Shown piece by piece: positions 1-8,285 of a DNA stretch of 25,846 nucleotides. The notes under the pieces were generated by a model, which ran no database searches, was not told where the DNA came from, and was given only the letters and a program-made list of their open reading frames with translations. Source of the stretch: an uncultured Thermoguttaceae bacterium (lineage in GTDB: Bacteria; Planctomycetota; Planctomycetia; Pirellulales; Thermoguttaceae); NCBI GenBank assembly GCA_934725735.1, contig CAKVCP010000019.1, forward strand, positions 1-25,846. The letters run 5' to 3'. Both the position numbers and the translations under genes were made by a program. Within the stretch, counting starts at the first letter, position 1. The number at the start of each line of letters is the position of its first letter.

Positions 1-3000
1 CCTTATAGCTGTTGACGGTGAACCAGCGTCGGCTGTCCTTTCCGAGCGACTTGACGGCGAGCGTCGTCTGCGCGTCGTTGGGATCGAGTAACGCGCGGTC
101 GACGACGAGGGTGAAGACGCCGAAGAAGTCCGGACCGGGCTGTTCGACGCGTCCGACGTTGAACTCAAGGATCGCGGAACCGTCTTCGGAGGTCCACTTG
201 AGGGTTTCGCCGACGCCGACGCTTTGCGACTCAGGAATGTCGAAGCGGATCAAATCCTTCCCGTCGACGGAGAGGAGGAACCCGTCGGTTTTGGGCTGAC
301 TCCAGTATCCGAGAGCGCCGACAAACTGGAAAGCGACTTTTTCGGCAGGATCGTCGAGCGCGCGGGGAGCGGTCTTCCAGACGAGCTTAGCACCGTCGAA
401 CTGTCGGCAAGTCGGATCGATCGCGCTCGATTCGTAAAGGGTGAACCATGGTTCGAGGTCGTCCATATTCGCTTCGACGTACTCTTGGAATCCCCAGACG
501 ACGCCTTGCGGATCGACGCGCCGATACGCCGCGACGCCTTGAGTTTGGGTCTGAGGCGCGAACGCGTCGCTCTTTACGTAGTCGACGAGGGAGTCGAGAA
601 GGGCGGTCGCTTCGGGCGCGTCTTGCGTGAGATCAAGCGCGTAGGAGACGAGAACCGGCGAATTCTTCATGCGCGTCTGCCCTAAATAGAGGTAGTAGCT
701 GTCGCGCCCTTCGCCGACGAAGAGAGGTTCGTACGCGGAGCCAAGGGGTTTGGCGGCGAGGTCGGGAGCGCCCTGGCGAACGAGTCTAAACCAGAGTTCG
801 TCCATGAAATCGGAGACGGGAAGTCCCTTGAAGGCGGGAGATTCTTTGTCGAGCGCGGCGCCGACTTGTGTGCCGATCGCCCACCATCCGAGCGCGACGT
901 TCGGAGTTGGGTTCGCGCGAGAGAGAAGGAAGAGCTTTTTGCCCGCGACGAGCGCGTCGGTGAAAAGAGGATCTTCCGGGGACATGATCCATACGGCGCC
1001 CTGATCGTCGGCGGTCGGATCGATGAGCTGAACGTCGTCGTAGAGGTTCTGGAACGCGTCGATCCATTCGCGTGAAACGCGGATTCCGTCGAGGGTTTTC
1101 TTTTCACGCGCAGGGAAGAACCAGTAATTCCACGAGTTGACGACGGGGGAACCGTCGATCGTCACGAGGAGTTCGAGCGCTTCTGGGGCGTTCAAGACGT
1201 CGCCCGGAATTTCAACGTCGACGGAAGCGACGTTTCCAGCGTAGCCTGCGGGAATTTCGTCAAAGTCGACAGCGCCTTCCAAAAGAGTTTTCTTTCCGTC
1301 GCGGGACGCGAATTTCCAGACGAGTTTCCCTGCGGGGATCGCGTCGGCGTCGTAATGCGAGATATTGAAATCGAACTTAGCCTTCGCGCCGGGCGTGAGT
1401 ATCTGAGCGTCAAGATCGGTCGAGAGAAGGAGGGCGGTGGGTCCGTTAAATCGGTAGAATTCCTCCGGTTGGACGCCGTGAGGTCGCGTGTTCCAGAAGG
1501 AATCGAGATATCCTTGCGCGGCGACGCAGGAGCCTTGGGGAATAGACGCGTCGACGAGCGACCAGAAGATGTATCCGTCGCAGTAGAAGTCGGAACGCGC
1601 GCTTTCAATACCGCGCTTTTGATAGATTCCTTGGAGAACTTCCGAAGCGGCGACGCACTGCGCGCCCCATTTTTCGTCGAGTCCGAGAGCGACGAGTTTG
1701 TCGCGCCACGCCTGTTCGCTTACGGGAGAGACGCGCGCGCCGGTGAATTTGCTCTCAAGGCGCGGATCCATCTTGATCGCAAGGTTGAGGTACTCGTGCG
1801 CGACGAATGGGACGGGGTAGTCGGCGTTGGCGCTGGAGTCCCACGGAAGGTGAGTCGGCTGATTCTTCGCGGTCAGGTTGGAGAAGTCGGAGTTGACGCC
1901 AACGTCGTTTTTGAAACCGCCGTCTTGATGGACGACGAGTCGGTCGGGATCATACGTTTTGACCCAGTTGTACATCTCTTGATCGAGAGGCGAGCCGAGG
2001 AACCCTTCGTTACCGTAGCAGTACGACGCGAAGGAGACGTAACGGCGATTCGTGCGGAAGGATTCGTACATTTCGCGCTTCGGATTGAATTCGAAGGCTT
2101 CGCAGGGAACGTCGTGATAATAGGGAAGTTCAGGAGCGAGGAGGATACCCATTTCATCAGCCATTTCGAAGTATTCCGGTAGGGGCGAATGGGTGTGGAA
2201 GCGCATGTAGTTGAATCCGGCGCGCTTGTAGGTCTTCATGTGTTCGCGGAAGACGTCGTGATTTCCGAGTTCTATGACGTTGATCTGGTCGTAGTTGTGA
2301 TCGCCGCCGCCGCGCAGGAAATAGGGGGAGCCGTTGAGGTAGAACTGATTTCCGACGACTTTGAATTCGCGGACTCCGAAGCGCTCGGTCCAAGAGTGGA
2401 CGACGGCGCCGTCTTTGTCGCGCAGAACGACGTCGGCGAGGTAGAGGTTCGGCTCTTCAGGGGACCAAAGCTTGCAGTTTTTGATTGGAATATTGAAGCG
2501 GAAGGGGTTTGCGAGTCCGTTTTTCGAGAGGGTCGTGGCGTTTGAGTTGAGGATCTGACACGCGACGACGGTTCCGTCGAGATTCTTGATTTGGACTTCG
2601 ATCGACGCGAACCCCTTGATTGTGCACTTCGAGGAGTAATCGACCTTCGGGACGAGCTTGAACGCCTCGGCGAGTTCTTCGCGGCGCATGGGGGAGAGTT
2701 CGTCGTCGTAGAGGGGTTGCGGGAGCCCTTCGTTGTCGATCGCCTTGACGTAGACGCGGATATCGGCGGAACGATTGGCGAAGTCGCCGCGGGCCCAGAC
2801 GTCGTCGACGTAGACTGCGGGGGTCGCTTCAAGCTCGACGTCGCGGTAGAAACCGCCGATACGTTCGTTGGCGTGGTAAAGGCCGCATCGGGAGGGGGCG
2901 TCGTTCCTTACGAGGGCGGTGATTTCGGCGTCTTCGCCCGCTTTGAGGAGATCGGTGACGTCGTATTTTCTCGCGCCGCAATAGGTATCGACGGAAGCCG

Positions 3001-3487
3001 CGCGTTTGCCGTTGACCCAGAATCGAGCCTGAGACAAGACGCCGCCGACCTTGAGCCAAACGCGTTGACCGGCCCAGTCTTCAGGAATCTTGACGGTTTT
3101 GCAATAGAACGCGGAGCCGACGTAGCGGTTTCGAATCGTCCAGTCCCCGCAATCCCAGGTGGCGTCCCAAGGTTCGCTTTTCCCTTCCTCTCCAAGTCCC
3201 TGAGCCTGCCAGACGCCGGGAACTTCGATGGTACGCGTAATTCTTGGGCGATAGCCGACGTACAGGAATTCCCAAAGACCTTCGCCGACGCCGAGCTGGT
3301 ATGCGAAGGGGTTTTCCGTCGAGAAATCCCATGTTCCCGAGAGACTTATGACTTTCGCGTTTTCCGATCGAACGATCGGATTGACGACGGCGAAATTTTC
3401 TCTAGCGCCCCAATCACGGGCCCAGAGAGCTCCCGCGACGTTCGCTAAAGACGCCGCCAGGAGAGCGATGGTAAAGAAGCGTTTCAT
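1..3487 (-). CDS. Secreted glycoside hydrolase family 2 (beta-galactosidase-like), 3' end outside the window
   Basis: The complement reads open without a stop from an ATG at 3487-3485 to the window edge, about 1162 codons, so the C-terminus is missing. A signal peptide starts MKRFFTIALLAASLA. A jelly-roll sugar-binding domain covers about residues 40-240 and an Ig-like domain follows. The GH2 TIM barrel contains GFNYMRFHTHSPLPEYFEMA. E494 in the CYGNEG motif fits the acid/base and E565 in FVAHEY is the likely nucleophile. After about residue 680 there is an Ig-like segment with NSWNYWFFP and then a Rossmann-like region (WWAIGTQ) typical of long GH2 enzymes from Planctomycetes and Bacteroidetes. 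The role is probably hydrolysis of plant or mucin oligosaccharides outside the cytoplasm; the exact substrate cannot be read. It lies downstream of malQ on the same strand, with its own candidate promoter. Confidence 0.9.
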   Translation of the reverse strand, partial: MKRFFTIALLAASLANVAGALWARDWGARENFAVVNPIVRSENAKVISLSGTWDFSTENPFAYQLGVGEGLWEFLYVGYRPRITRTIEVPGVWQAQGLGEEGKSEPWDATWDCGDWTIRNRYVGSAFYCKTVKIPEDWAGQRVWLKVGGVLSQARFWVNGKRAASVDTYCGARKYDVTDLLKAGEDAEITALVRNDAPSRCGLYHANERIGGFYRDVELEATPAVYVDDVWARGDFANRSADIRVYVKAIDNEGLPQPLYDDELSPMRREELAEAFKLVPKVDYSSKCTIKGFASIEVQIKNLDGTVVACQILNSNATTLSKNGLANPFRFNIPIKNCKLWSPEEPNLYLADVVLRDKDGAVVHSWTERFGVREFKVVGNQFYLNGSPYFLRGGGDHNYDQINVIELGNHDVFREHMKTYKRAGFNYMRFHTHSPLPEYFEMADEMGILLAPELPYYHDVPCEAFEFNPKREMYESFRTNRRYVSFASYCYGNEGFLGSPLDQEMYNWVKTYDPDRLVVHQDGGFKNDVGVNSDFSNLTAKNQPTHLPWDSSANADYPVPFVAHEYLNLAIKMDPRLESKFTGARVSPVSEQAWRDKLVALGLDEKWGAQCVAASEVLQGIYQKRGIESARSDFYCDGYIFWSLVDASIPQGSCVAAQGYLDSFWNTRPHGVQPEEFYRFNGPTALLLSTDLDAQILTPGAKAKFDFNISHYDADAIPAGKLVWKFASRDGKKTLLEGAVDFDEIPAGYAGNVASVDVEIPGDVLNAPEALELLVTIDGSPVVNSWNYWFFPAREKKTLDGIRVSREWIDAFQNLYDDVQLIDPTADDQGAVWIMSPEDPLFTDALVAGKKLFLLSRANPTPNVALGWWAIGTQVGAALDKESPAFKGLPVSDFMDELWFRLVRQGAPDLAAKPLGSAYEPLFVGEGRDSYYLYLGQTRMKNSPVLVSYALDLTQDAPEATALLDSLVDYVKSDAFAPQTQTQGVAAYRRVDPQGVVWGFQEYVEANMDDLEPWFTLYESSAIDPTCRQFDGAKLVWKTAPRALDDPAEKVAFQFVGALGYWSQPKTDGFLLSVDGKDLIRFDIPESQSVGVGETLKWTSEDGSAILEFNVGRVEQPGPDFFGVFTLVVDRALLDPNDAQTTLAVKSLGKDSRRWFTVNSYK

Positions 3488-3572
3488 TTTTAACCTCAGA
3501 AGGGCGAAAACCAGTTGGTCCAGTTTGAGAGGACGCCGACGACGAAGCGAATGAGTCGGCTGATTTTTGTCT

Positions 3573-3601
3573 ATTTTAACAAGTTTAATGAAAGAAAACA
3601 A
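3573..3601 (-). promoter_or_regulatory. Candidate sigma70-type promoter of the GH2 gene
   Basis: On the minus strand a TTGTTT -35 box and a TAAAAT -10 box are separated by 17 bases. This gives a leader of about 80 bases before the ATG at 3487. A second possible pair, TTGCAA and TATTTT, also 17 bases apart, lies just upstream. The assignment rests on sequence match only. Confidence 0.4.
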
Positions 3602-3676
3602 CGGTTATTCAACAAAAAATAAGAGAAAGGCAAAAGCGTTGCAATGCAAGATAGCGCCCGGTACTCGTAGAGGAGC

Positions 3677-3741
3677 GGCGCTCGTCGTTCCGATCGGTTC
3701 TTCGAAAGATTGATTGGTTAATGACGAGCGCCATTTTTTTT
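3677..3741 (+). terminator. Long hairpin followed by eight T, reading on the plus strand
   Basis: Bases 3677-3689 pair with 3720-3732 over 13 positions, one of them G-T. The stem continues inward (3690-3702 with 3706-3717, several G-T pairs and a two-base bulge) to a three-base loop. Eight T follow at 3734-3741. This is an intrinsic-terminator shape for plus-strand transcription, yet both flanking genes are on the minus strand. Read on the minus strand the hairpin lies just after malQ, but no T tract follows it. Confidence 0.55.
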
Positions 3742-3770
3742 AAACGAGAGATCGTCGAATCGCGGGGTCG

Positions 3771-5522
3771 TCATTTTGGCGCGCGATCCGTCTCCGTCGT
3801 GATCTTTGCGAGGAAGTCTGCGACGTCTTGCGAGAGGAGCCCTTGCGGCAATCGCCATTCCCACGCGCGGACGCTGACGCCGGGGAAGTTGATTCGCGAA
3901 GAGTTGGGGAGTCCGAGGACGTCTTGAATCGGGAAGACGGCGAGGTACGATTGCGCCGAGGCGACGGAGCGGAGCGCGGGGGCGTGGAGTTCGAGGACGG
4001 TTAGCGGCGCGGGGCGGTCGTATTGCGCGATACCGAGTATGGGTCGATCTTTTCGCAAGAGGTCGCGCAGTCTGGCGAGGAGTGAGGTCGGACGCGACGG
4101 GGCGGGGAGATCGTACGGACGTTTGTGGCGCATGAGAACGTCGCGGACGGCGTCGAAGTCGAGCGTTTTCCAGAAGCGCTTGCCGTAACGTCTCACGTCG
4201 TCGATCCATCCGACAATTGGGGCTCCGTCGTGCGTTCCCGTGTAGGCGACGGAGCGTAGAGGCCATTCGCGGGTTGGATCCGGGTCGCCGGGCGCGACGG
4301 AGTCGAATGAGAATTGCAAGACGCGCATTCCAGGTAGATCGAGGGAATCGCGCAGATCGCGTACGCCTTGATTCATGACGCCGAGATCTTCGGCGACGAG
4401 GGCTTCGCGCGGCGCGACTTCGAAGATCGCGTCGAAGAACTTCTCTTGAGGGCCCGGCGTCCAGCCGTCTTCGTAGTCGTCGTCGGGGTGCGTTGCGTAT
4501 TGCCTGGCCTTTTCGCGTTCTTCGCGCCATAGCGCGTCGTCTTGAGGGCGCGCGTCGACGCCGGGGAAGGCGTAGTAGTTGTAGAAGCCGATGAAATGGT
4601 CGAGGCGCACCGTGTCGAATCGCTCGATCGTCTTCGTCATGCGTTTTTTCCACCAGTCGAAATTTGTCTCAAAATGGCGCGACCAGCGGTAGGTCGGCGA
4701 ACTCCAACGCTGACCGTCGGGGTTGTAGTCGTCCGGAGGAGAGCCCGCTTCGCGAAGGATTCTGCCGTCGCGGTCGACCATGAAGAGCTCCGGGTTGGCC
4801 CAGACGTCGGCGCTTTCTTTCCCGACGTAGATGGGGAGGTCGCCAAAGAGCTCGACGCCCCTTTCTCGACATTGATTTTTAAAGTCTCGCCACTGCGAAT
4901 CGAAGACGAGTTGCAGAAAGATCGCGCGTTCGTAGGCGTCGGCGTTCTCCTTCTGGAATCTTTTTAACGCGTTTGGATCGCGACGACGAATCTCCTCGGG
5001 CCATTTCGCCCATTTGAATGTTTCGAAACGCTCCGCGGCGGTCTGAAAGAGAGCGAAATCGTCGAGCCAGAACGCGTTTTCCGCGCGGAACCGCTCCTCT
5101 TGGTCGCGAAATTTCTTTCCGCCTCTTTTGTCGCGATAGTTCTGAAAGGCTTCGTTCCATAACGGTTTGCGTCTTGCGACGGCGCTGGGATAGTCGACGA
5201 CGTCGCGCGCCCAGGTTCGGACGGTCTTAGGAGAGGAGGACGCGCGTTCCTCTTCGAGAACGTCGGCGATCAATCCTTCGTCGCGGAGTTCTTCCAGATC
5301 GAGATAAAGGGGTTCCCCCGCGAAGGCGCTCCGCCCGGCGTAAGGGGAACCGTCTTCGTCCGTAGGATTGATAGGGAGGGTTTGAAAGACGGTCTGTTTG
5401 GCGCTTTTGAGGAAATCGAGGAAACGTATCGCGTTTTTTCCGAGCGTTCCAAGATCGGGGCCGCCGGGAATTGCGAAAAGTGGTAGAAGGACGCCGGAAG
5501 AACGCGTGTTTTTACGTGGCAT
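3771..5522 (-). CDS. malQ: 4-alpha-glucanotransferase (amylomaltase, GH77)
   Basis: This cytoplasmic enzyme transfers alpha-1,4-glucan segments between maltooligosaccharides in glycogen and maltodextrin metabolism. The GH77 signature residues are present: D308 in the VRLDHF motif (nucleophile), E378 in AEDLG (acid/base) and D432 in TGTHD (transition-state stabiliser). The N-terminus has the usual GVLLPLFAIPGG and the PTDEDGSPYAGRSAFAG substrate loop. At 583 residues it is slightly longer than the roughly 500 of the compact family. I start it at the ATG at 5522; a TTG four codons upstream is possible, and no strong ribosome-binding site marks either. It is the first of two minus-strand carbohydrate genes; the GH2 gene follows after 283 bases that hold a hairpin and a candidate promoter, so the two are probably transcribed separately. 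Confidence 0.93.
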   Translation of the reverse strand: MPRKNTRSSGVLLPLFAIPGGPDLGTLGKNAIRFLDFLKSAKQTVFQTLPINPTDEDGSPYAGRSAFAGEPLYLDLEELRDEGLIADVLEEERASSSPKTVRTWARDVVDYPSAVARRKPLWNEAFQNYRDKRGGKKFRDQEERFRAENAFWLDDFALFQTAAERFETFKWAKWPEEIRRRDPNALKRFQKENADAYERAIFLQLVFDSQWRDFKNQCRERGVELFGDLPIYVGKESADVWANPELFMVDRDGRILREAGSPPDDYNPDGQRWSSPTYRWSRHFETNFDWWKKRMTKTIERFDTVRLDHFIGFYNYYAFPGVDARPQDDALWREEREKARQYATHPDDDYEDGWTPGPQEKFFDAIFEVAPREALVAEDLGVMNQGVRDLRDSLDLPGMRVLQFSFDSVAPGDPDPTREWPLRSVAYTGTHDGAPIVGWIDDVRRYGKRFWKTLDFDAVRDVLMRHKRPYDLPAPSRPTSLLARLRDLLRKDRPILGIAQYDRPAPLTVLELHAPALRSVASAQSYLAVFPIQDVLGLPNSSRINFPGVSVRAWEWRLPQGLLSQDVADFLAKITTETDRAPK

Positions 5523-5651
5523 AGTGCAACTCAAATAGCTTTCGAAGGTTGGGTGACAATAGCGATCGCGAGGCCGCCGCGCTAGTATGGAGAAAAAGCG
5601 CGAGGAAGTCGAGAGCGGTTGAATTATTCTTTACATTTTATTCGCGGCTTC

Positions 5652-5679
5652 TTTAACTTTTATTGCGGCTGGATAAAAT
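5652..5679 (+). promoter_or_regulatory. Weak candidate promoter for the metallophosphoesterase gene
   Basis: TTTAAC and TAAAAT are spaced by 16 bases in the 283-base divergent region between malQ and the metallophosphoesterase gene. The -35 match is poor. The implied leader is about 120 bases. Confidence 0.25.
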
Positions 5680-5805
5680 CAAAGAAGGTAGGGCGGAGCG
5701 CTCCGAAAGGACGGGTGTGACGACGCGCTTGTTCAGGGCTAATCGAGGCGTCGAGCGCGCTCCCTTTAATCCTGTTTTACCGTACGATGAAAAGGAGATT
5801 CCCGA

Positions 5806-6333
5806 ATGGCGAATTTGGCTATTATCAGCGATTCTCACGACAGTGAAACGTATTTTCAGCTACTCGACTTTCAGCTGAATCGCTACGCGGTGGATACGGT
5901 TCTTCATCTTGGGGACGTGACGTCTTCCGGAATAACGAAGTTCCTGGAGATCGTCAAAGGGTACAAATTCTATTTCGTCGTAGGAAACAACGATTTTGAA
6001 AGGGAACGCTTTGAGAGAGAAGTCAAAGGCGTCAGGGGCGTCGTTCAGGCTCAACCCCTTTGTTTCGACTGGCATAATCGCAGGATTTTTGCAGCACACG
6101 GTCACGATAACGGATTAACGTTGGCGCAAAACGCCTTCGACTCGGGGGAATGGGATCTCGTTTGTTTCGGTCATACGCATCGATATGAGCTCCAATCGAA
6201 GAAGACGTCGGGAACTTCAAGCGGCGTTTCCTGGCTTTTAAACCCCGGCGCGTTGAATGTCGGTTCTTTTTGTTTGATTAACGACAATCGTTTTAAGCCG
6301 CAACATTACGATCTTGACGATATGGAATTTTAA
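5806..6333 (+). CDS. YfcE/MJ0936-family metallophosphoesterase
   Basis: A 175-residue single-domain calcineurin-like phosphoesterase, the usual size for this family of manganese-dependent phosphodiesterases. All metal-binding motifs are present: D9 and H11 in SDSH, D37 in LGD, N61-N62-D63 in GNND, H98 in AHGHD, and H123 and H125 in GHTH, followed by the LLNPG strand near the C-terminus. There is no signal peptide, so it is cytoplasmic. The start is supported by AAGGAG about 10 bases upstream. The physiological substrate is unknown for most members. It lies 173 bases upstream of the kinase-LsrF cluster on the same strand; a shared transcript is possible but not shown. A run of nine T sits between them near 6400, without a convincing hairpin. 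Confidence 0.88.
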   Translation: MANLAIISDSHDSETYFQLLDFQLNRYAVDTVLHLGDVTSSGITKFLEIVKGYKFYFVVGNNDFERERFEREVKGVRGVVQAQPLCFDWHNRRIFAAHGHDNGLTLAQNAFDSGEWDLVCFGHTHRYELQSKKTSGTSSGVSWLLNPGALNVGSFCLINDNRFKPQHYDLDDMEF

Positions 6334-6506
6334 CGTTCGTTTAGTGACGCGCGCTTTTTGTTCAAAAAGTAGACGAAACGAGGGGCTCACAGGGGGCTCT
6401 TTTTTTTTGGACTGTAATCTGTTATATTATTGGGGCTAGAAGTACGCCACCGTCGCGTAGCGTGAGCGACGCGATTCAAGACATTATAAATTTAAGGAAC
6501 CGAGCC

Positions 6507-7511
6507 ATGGTAATGAAGAAGTTTATGAACGACCCGCAGCGCCTAACGAACGAGCTTCTCGAGGGTTACGCACTCTGCTATCCGGACAAGGTTAAGCTTG
6601 TTTCGGAAAAGATCGTCGTACGCGCGACTCCGAAATCGAAGGATAAGGTCGCGATAGTGACGCTCGGCGGCGCGGGCCATGAGCCGGCTCTTAGCGGTTT
6701 TGTCGGCGAAGGTATGCTCGACGCGTCGGTCGTCGGGGATATTTTTGCGGCTCCTGGCGCTCCGAAAGTTGTCGAAGCGCTTCGCATGTTCAAGGATAAT
6801 AAGGGTATCATCCTCGTCGTGTTGAATCACGAAGGGGATCAGCGCAACGCGGCGATGGCGCTCATGATGGCGGCGAAGGAAGGTATCAAAGTTTCGAAGA
6901 TCGTGACGGCGGAAGATATCGCGCCGGGCGCGGACGCGCCTCGTTCTGACCGTCGCGGTTTGGGCGGTTGTATTCCTCTCATCAAGATCCTTGGCGCGGC
7001 GGCGGAAAAAGGCCTCGACGTCGACGAAATCCTTACGATCGCCGAACGCTTCAACGAACGCATGGCGACCCTTGCGGTCACCCTTAAAGTCGCGACGCAT
7101 CCTCAAGCGGGACAAGAGATCGGCGCGCTCGCGGACGACCAGATGGAAATCGGCATGGGTCAGCACGGCGAAGGAGGCGGAAACGGTCCTGAACTGATGC
7201 AGAGCGCCGACTGGATCGCCGAGACGATGACGACGAAGTTGATCCGCGCGTTGAAGGCGCAGCCGGGCGAACAGATCGCGCTCATCGTGAACGGTTCAGG
7301 CGCGACGACCCTCATGGAAATGTTCGTCGTCTTCCGCAAGGCGTACGAAGTCGCGACTGCGGCGGGTTTGAAAGTCGTCGCGAGCCAGTGCGACGAACTC
7401 TTGACGGTTCAGGAAGCGTCGGGCTTCCAGCTCTTCATCGGCGTCTTCGACGACGAGACGCTCGCTCTCTACAACGCGCCGAGCAACGCGCCTTACTGGG
7501 TTCAGCGCTGA
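6507..7511 (+). CDS. dhaK: DhaK-like keto-sugar kinase subunit
   Basis: This is the substrate-binding subunit of a dihydroxyacetone-kinase-type enzyme, 334 residues against about 356 in E. coli. The GGAGHEPA motif holds H58, NHEGD holds D111, and MGQHGEGG holds H220, the residue expected to bind the substrate carbonyl covalently. These match E. coli H56, D109 and H218 as I remember them. The C-terminus (DDETLALYNAPSNAP) is also typical. One substrate-contacting residue differs: the position of E. coli K104 is L106. I chose the ATG at 6507 because AAGGA lies eight bases upstream; a GTG at 6462 would add 15 residues, and the ATG at 6513 would give exact E. coli numbering but poorer spacing. It is followed after 15 bases by the DhaL-like gene. 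The altered pocket makes dihydroxyacetone an uncertain substrate. Confidence 0.9.
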   Translation: MVMKKFMNDPQRLTNELLEGYALCYPDKVKLVSEKIVVRATPKSKDKVAIVTLGGAGHEPALSGFVGEGMLDASVVGDIFAAPGAPKVVEALRMFKDNKGIILVVLNHEGDQRNAAMALMMAAKEGIKVSKIVTAEDIAPGADAPRSDRRGLGGCIPLIKILGAAAEKGLDVDEILTIAERFNERMATLAVTLKVATHPQAGQEIGALADDQMEIGMGQHGEGGGNGPELMQSADWIAETMTTKLIRALKAQPGEQIALIVNGSGATTLMEMFVVFRKAYEVATAAGLKVVASQCDELLTVQEASGFQLFIGVFDDETLALYNAPSNAPYWVQR

Positions 7512-7526
7512 GGTGGAGGAGTAGGA

Positions 7527-8165
7527 ATGACGAACGAATTTACGAAAGATCTTCTCGTTAAATCTCTTGAAGCGTCCCTTGCGGCGGTGGAGTCGAAGTT
7601 CGACGAACTCAACGCGCTCGACGCGGCGACCGGCGACGGGGATCACGGCACGGCGATTGTCGCGACGCTGAAGGCGGCGGTCGAATCGGCGAAAGAGCCT
7701 GGTAATCTCGCGGACACGCTTTCGAATATCGCGATGGGCGTGATGTCGGCGACGGGAGGATCGACGAGCTCTCTCAACGGATCGTTCTACATGGGTATGA
7801 GCGGCGGCGTCGCGGGGGAAGCTCTCGACGCGACGGCGATGGTCAAGGCGTACGAAGCGGGCCTTGAGACGATGGGAACGATGACGTCGGCGAAGGTCGG
7901 CGACAAGACGATGATGGACGCGATGATTCCCGCGATCGAAGCGATGAGCGCGACGGTCGCGCAGAACGGTTCGGCGACGCTTCACGACGTTTTCGTGGCG
8001 GCGGCGGACGCGGCGCTCGCGGGCGCGGAGAAGACGAAAGAATACGTCGCGAAATTCGGTCGCGCAAGGAATCTTGGCGAACGCAGTCGCGGAAGCCAGG
8101 ACGCGGGCGCGACGAGCCTCGCGCTCATCTTCAAGGCGTTTGCGGATACGATCGCGGCGAACTGA
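7527..8165 (+). CDS. dhaL: DhaL-like ATP/ADP-binding kinase subunit
   Basis: The nucleotide-binding partner of the preceding subunit, 212 residues, close to E. coli DhaL. The magnesium-binding aspartates are D32, D37 and D39 in LDAATGDGDHG. The nucleotide-contact motifs GGSTSSLNG, VGDKTMMDAM and GRARNLGERSRGSQDAGATS all follow in order. A GGAGG ribosome-binding site lies about 10 bases before the ATG, and the gap from the DhaK-like gene is 15 bases, so the two are almost certainly co-transcribed. No DhaM (phosphotransferase) gene is present in the window. The complex may use ATP directly, as in the separate-subunit erythrulose-kinase-type enzymes, or DhaM may be encoded elsewhere. Confidence 0.92.
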   Translation: MTNEFTKDLLVKSLEASLAAVESKFDELNALDAATGDGDHGTAIVATLKAAVESAKEPGNLADTLSNIAMGVMSATGGSTSSLNGSFYMGMSGGVAGEALDATAMVKAYEAGLETMGTMTSAKVGDKTMMDAMIPAIEAMSATVAQNGSATLHDVFVAAADAALAGAEKTKEYVAKFGRARNLGERSRGSQDAGATSLALIFKAFADTIAAN

Positions 8166-8204
8166 GCAATTATTAACGACAACGCGCGAACGCCGTCGTG
8201 TAGA

Positions 8205-8264
8205 CGCGGCGCCGCGCACAACCTCTATATTAAAACCACCCGACGCCGCTATAAACGCGCGGCG
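8205..8264 (+). other. Two GC-rich stem-loops between the dhaL-like and lsrF-like genes
   Basis: The 120-base gap holds a perfect 12-base palindrome (CGCGGCGCCGCG, 8205-8216) and a six-pair stem (8244-8249 with 8259-8264, nine-base loop) ending a few bases before the AAGGA ribosome-binding site of the next gene. Neither is followed by a T run, so they are more likely RNA-processing or attenuation structures than terminators. A TATATT sequence between them could be a weak internal promoter element. Confidence 0.4.
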
Positions 8265-8285
8265 CGCTGGAAAGGATTTTTAGAC

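Noticed and set aside
224..3448. Plus-strand open frames at 224-685, 1355-2182, 2189-2545 and 2591-3448
   Set aside because: They lie opposite the GH2 gene, have no recognisable motifs and are rich in Val/Asp/Glu/Arg as expected from reverse reading of GAC/GTC/CGC-biased codons. The minus-strand frame reads as a coherent GH2 enzyme.
3718..4653. Minus-strand 311-residue frame inside malQ
   Set aside because: It is an alternative frame of the same strand, extremely Arg-rich, and the malQ frame holds all GH77 motifs.
6381..6409. Run of nine T after GGGGCTC copies, considered as a terminator of the metallophosphoesterase gene
   Set aside because: The two GGGGCTC copies are direct, not inverted, so they do not form a stem. 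An upstream seven-pair stem (TTCGTTT/AGACGAA) is too far from the T run to be convincing.
6462..6506. GTG at 6462 as the start of the DhaK-like gene
   Set aside because: It lacks a ribosome-binding site and extends beyond the family's N-terminus, whereas the ATG at 6507 has AAGGA at good spacing.
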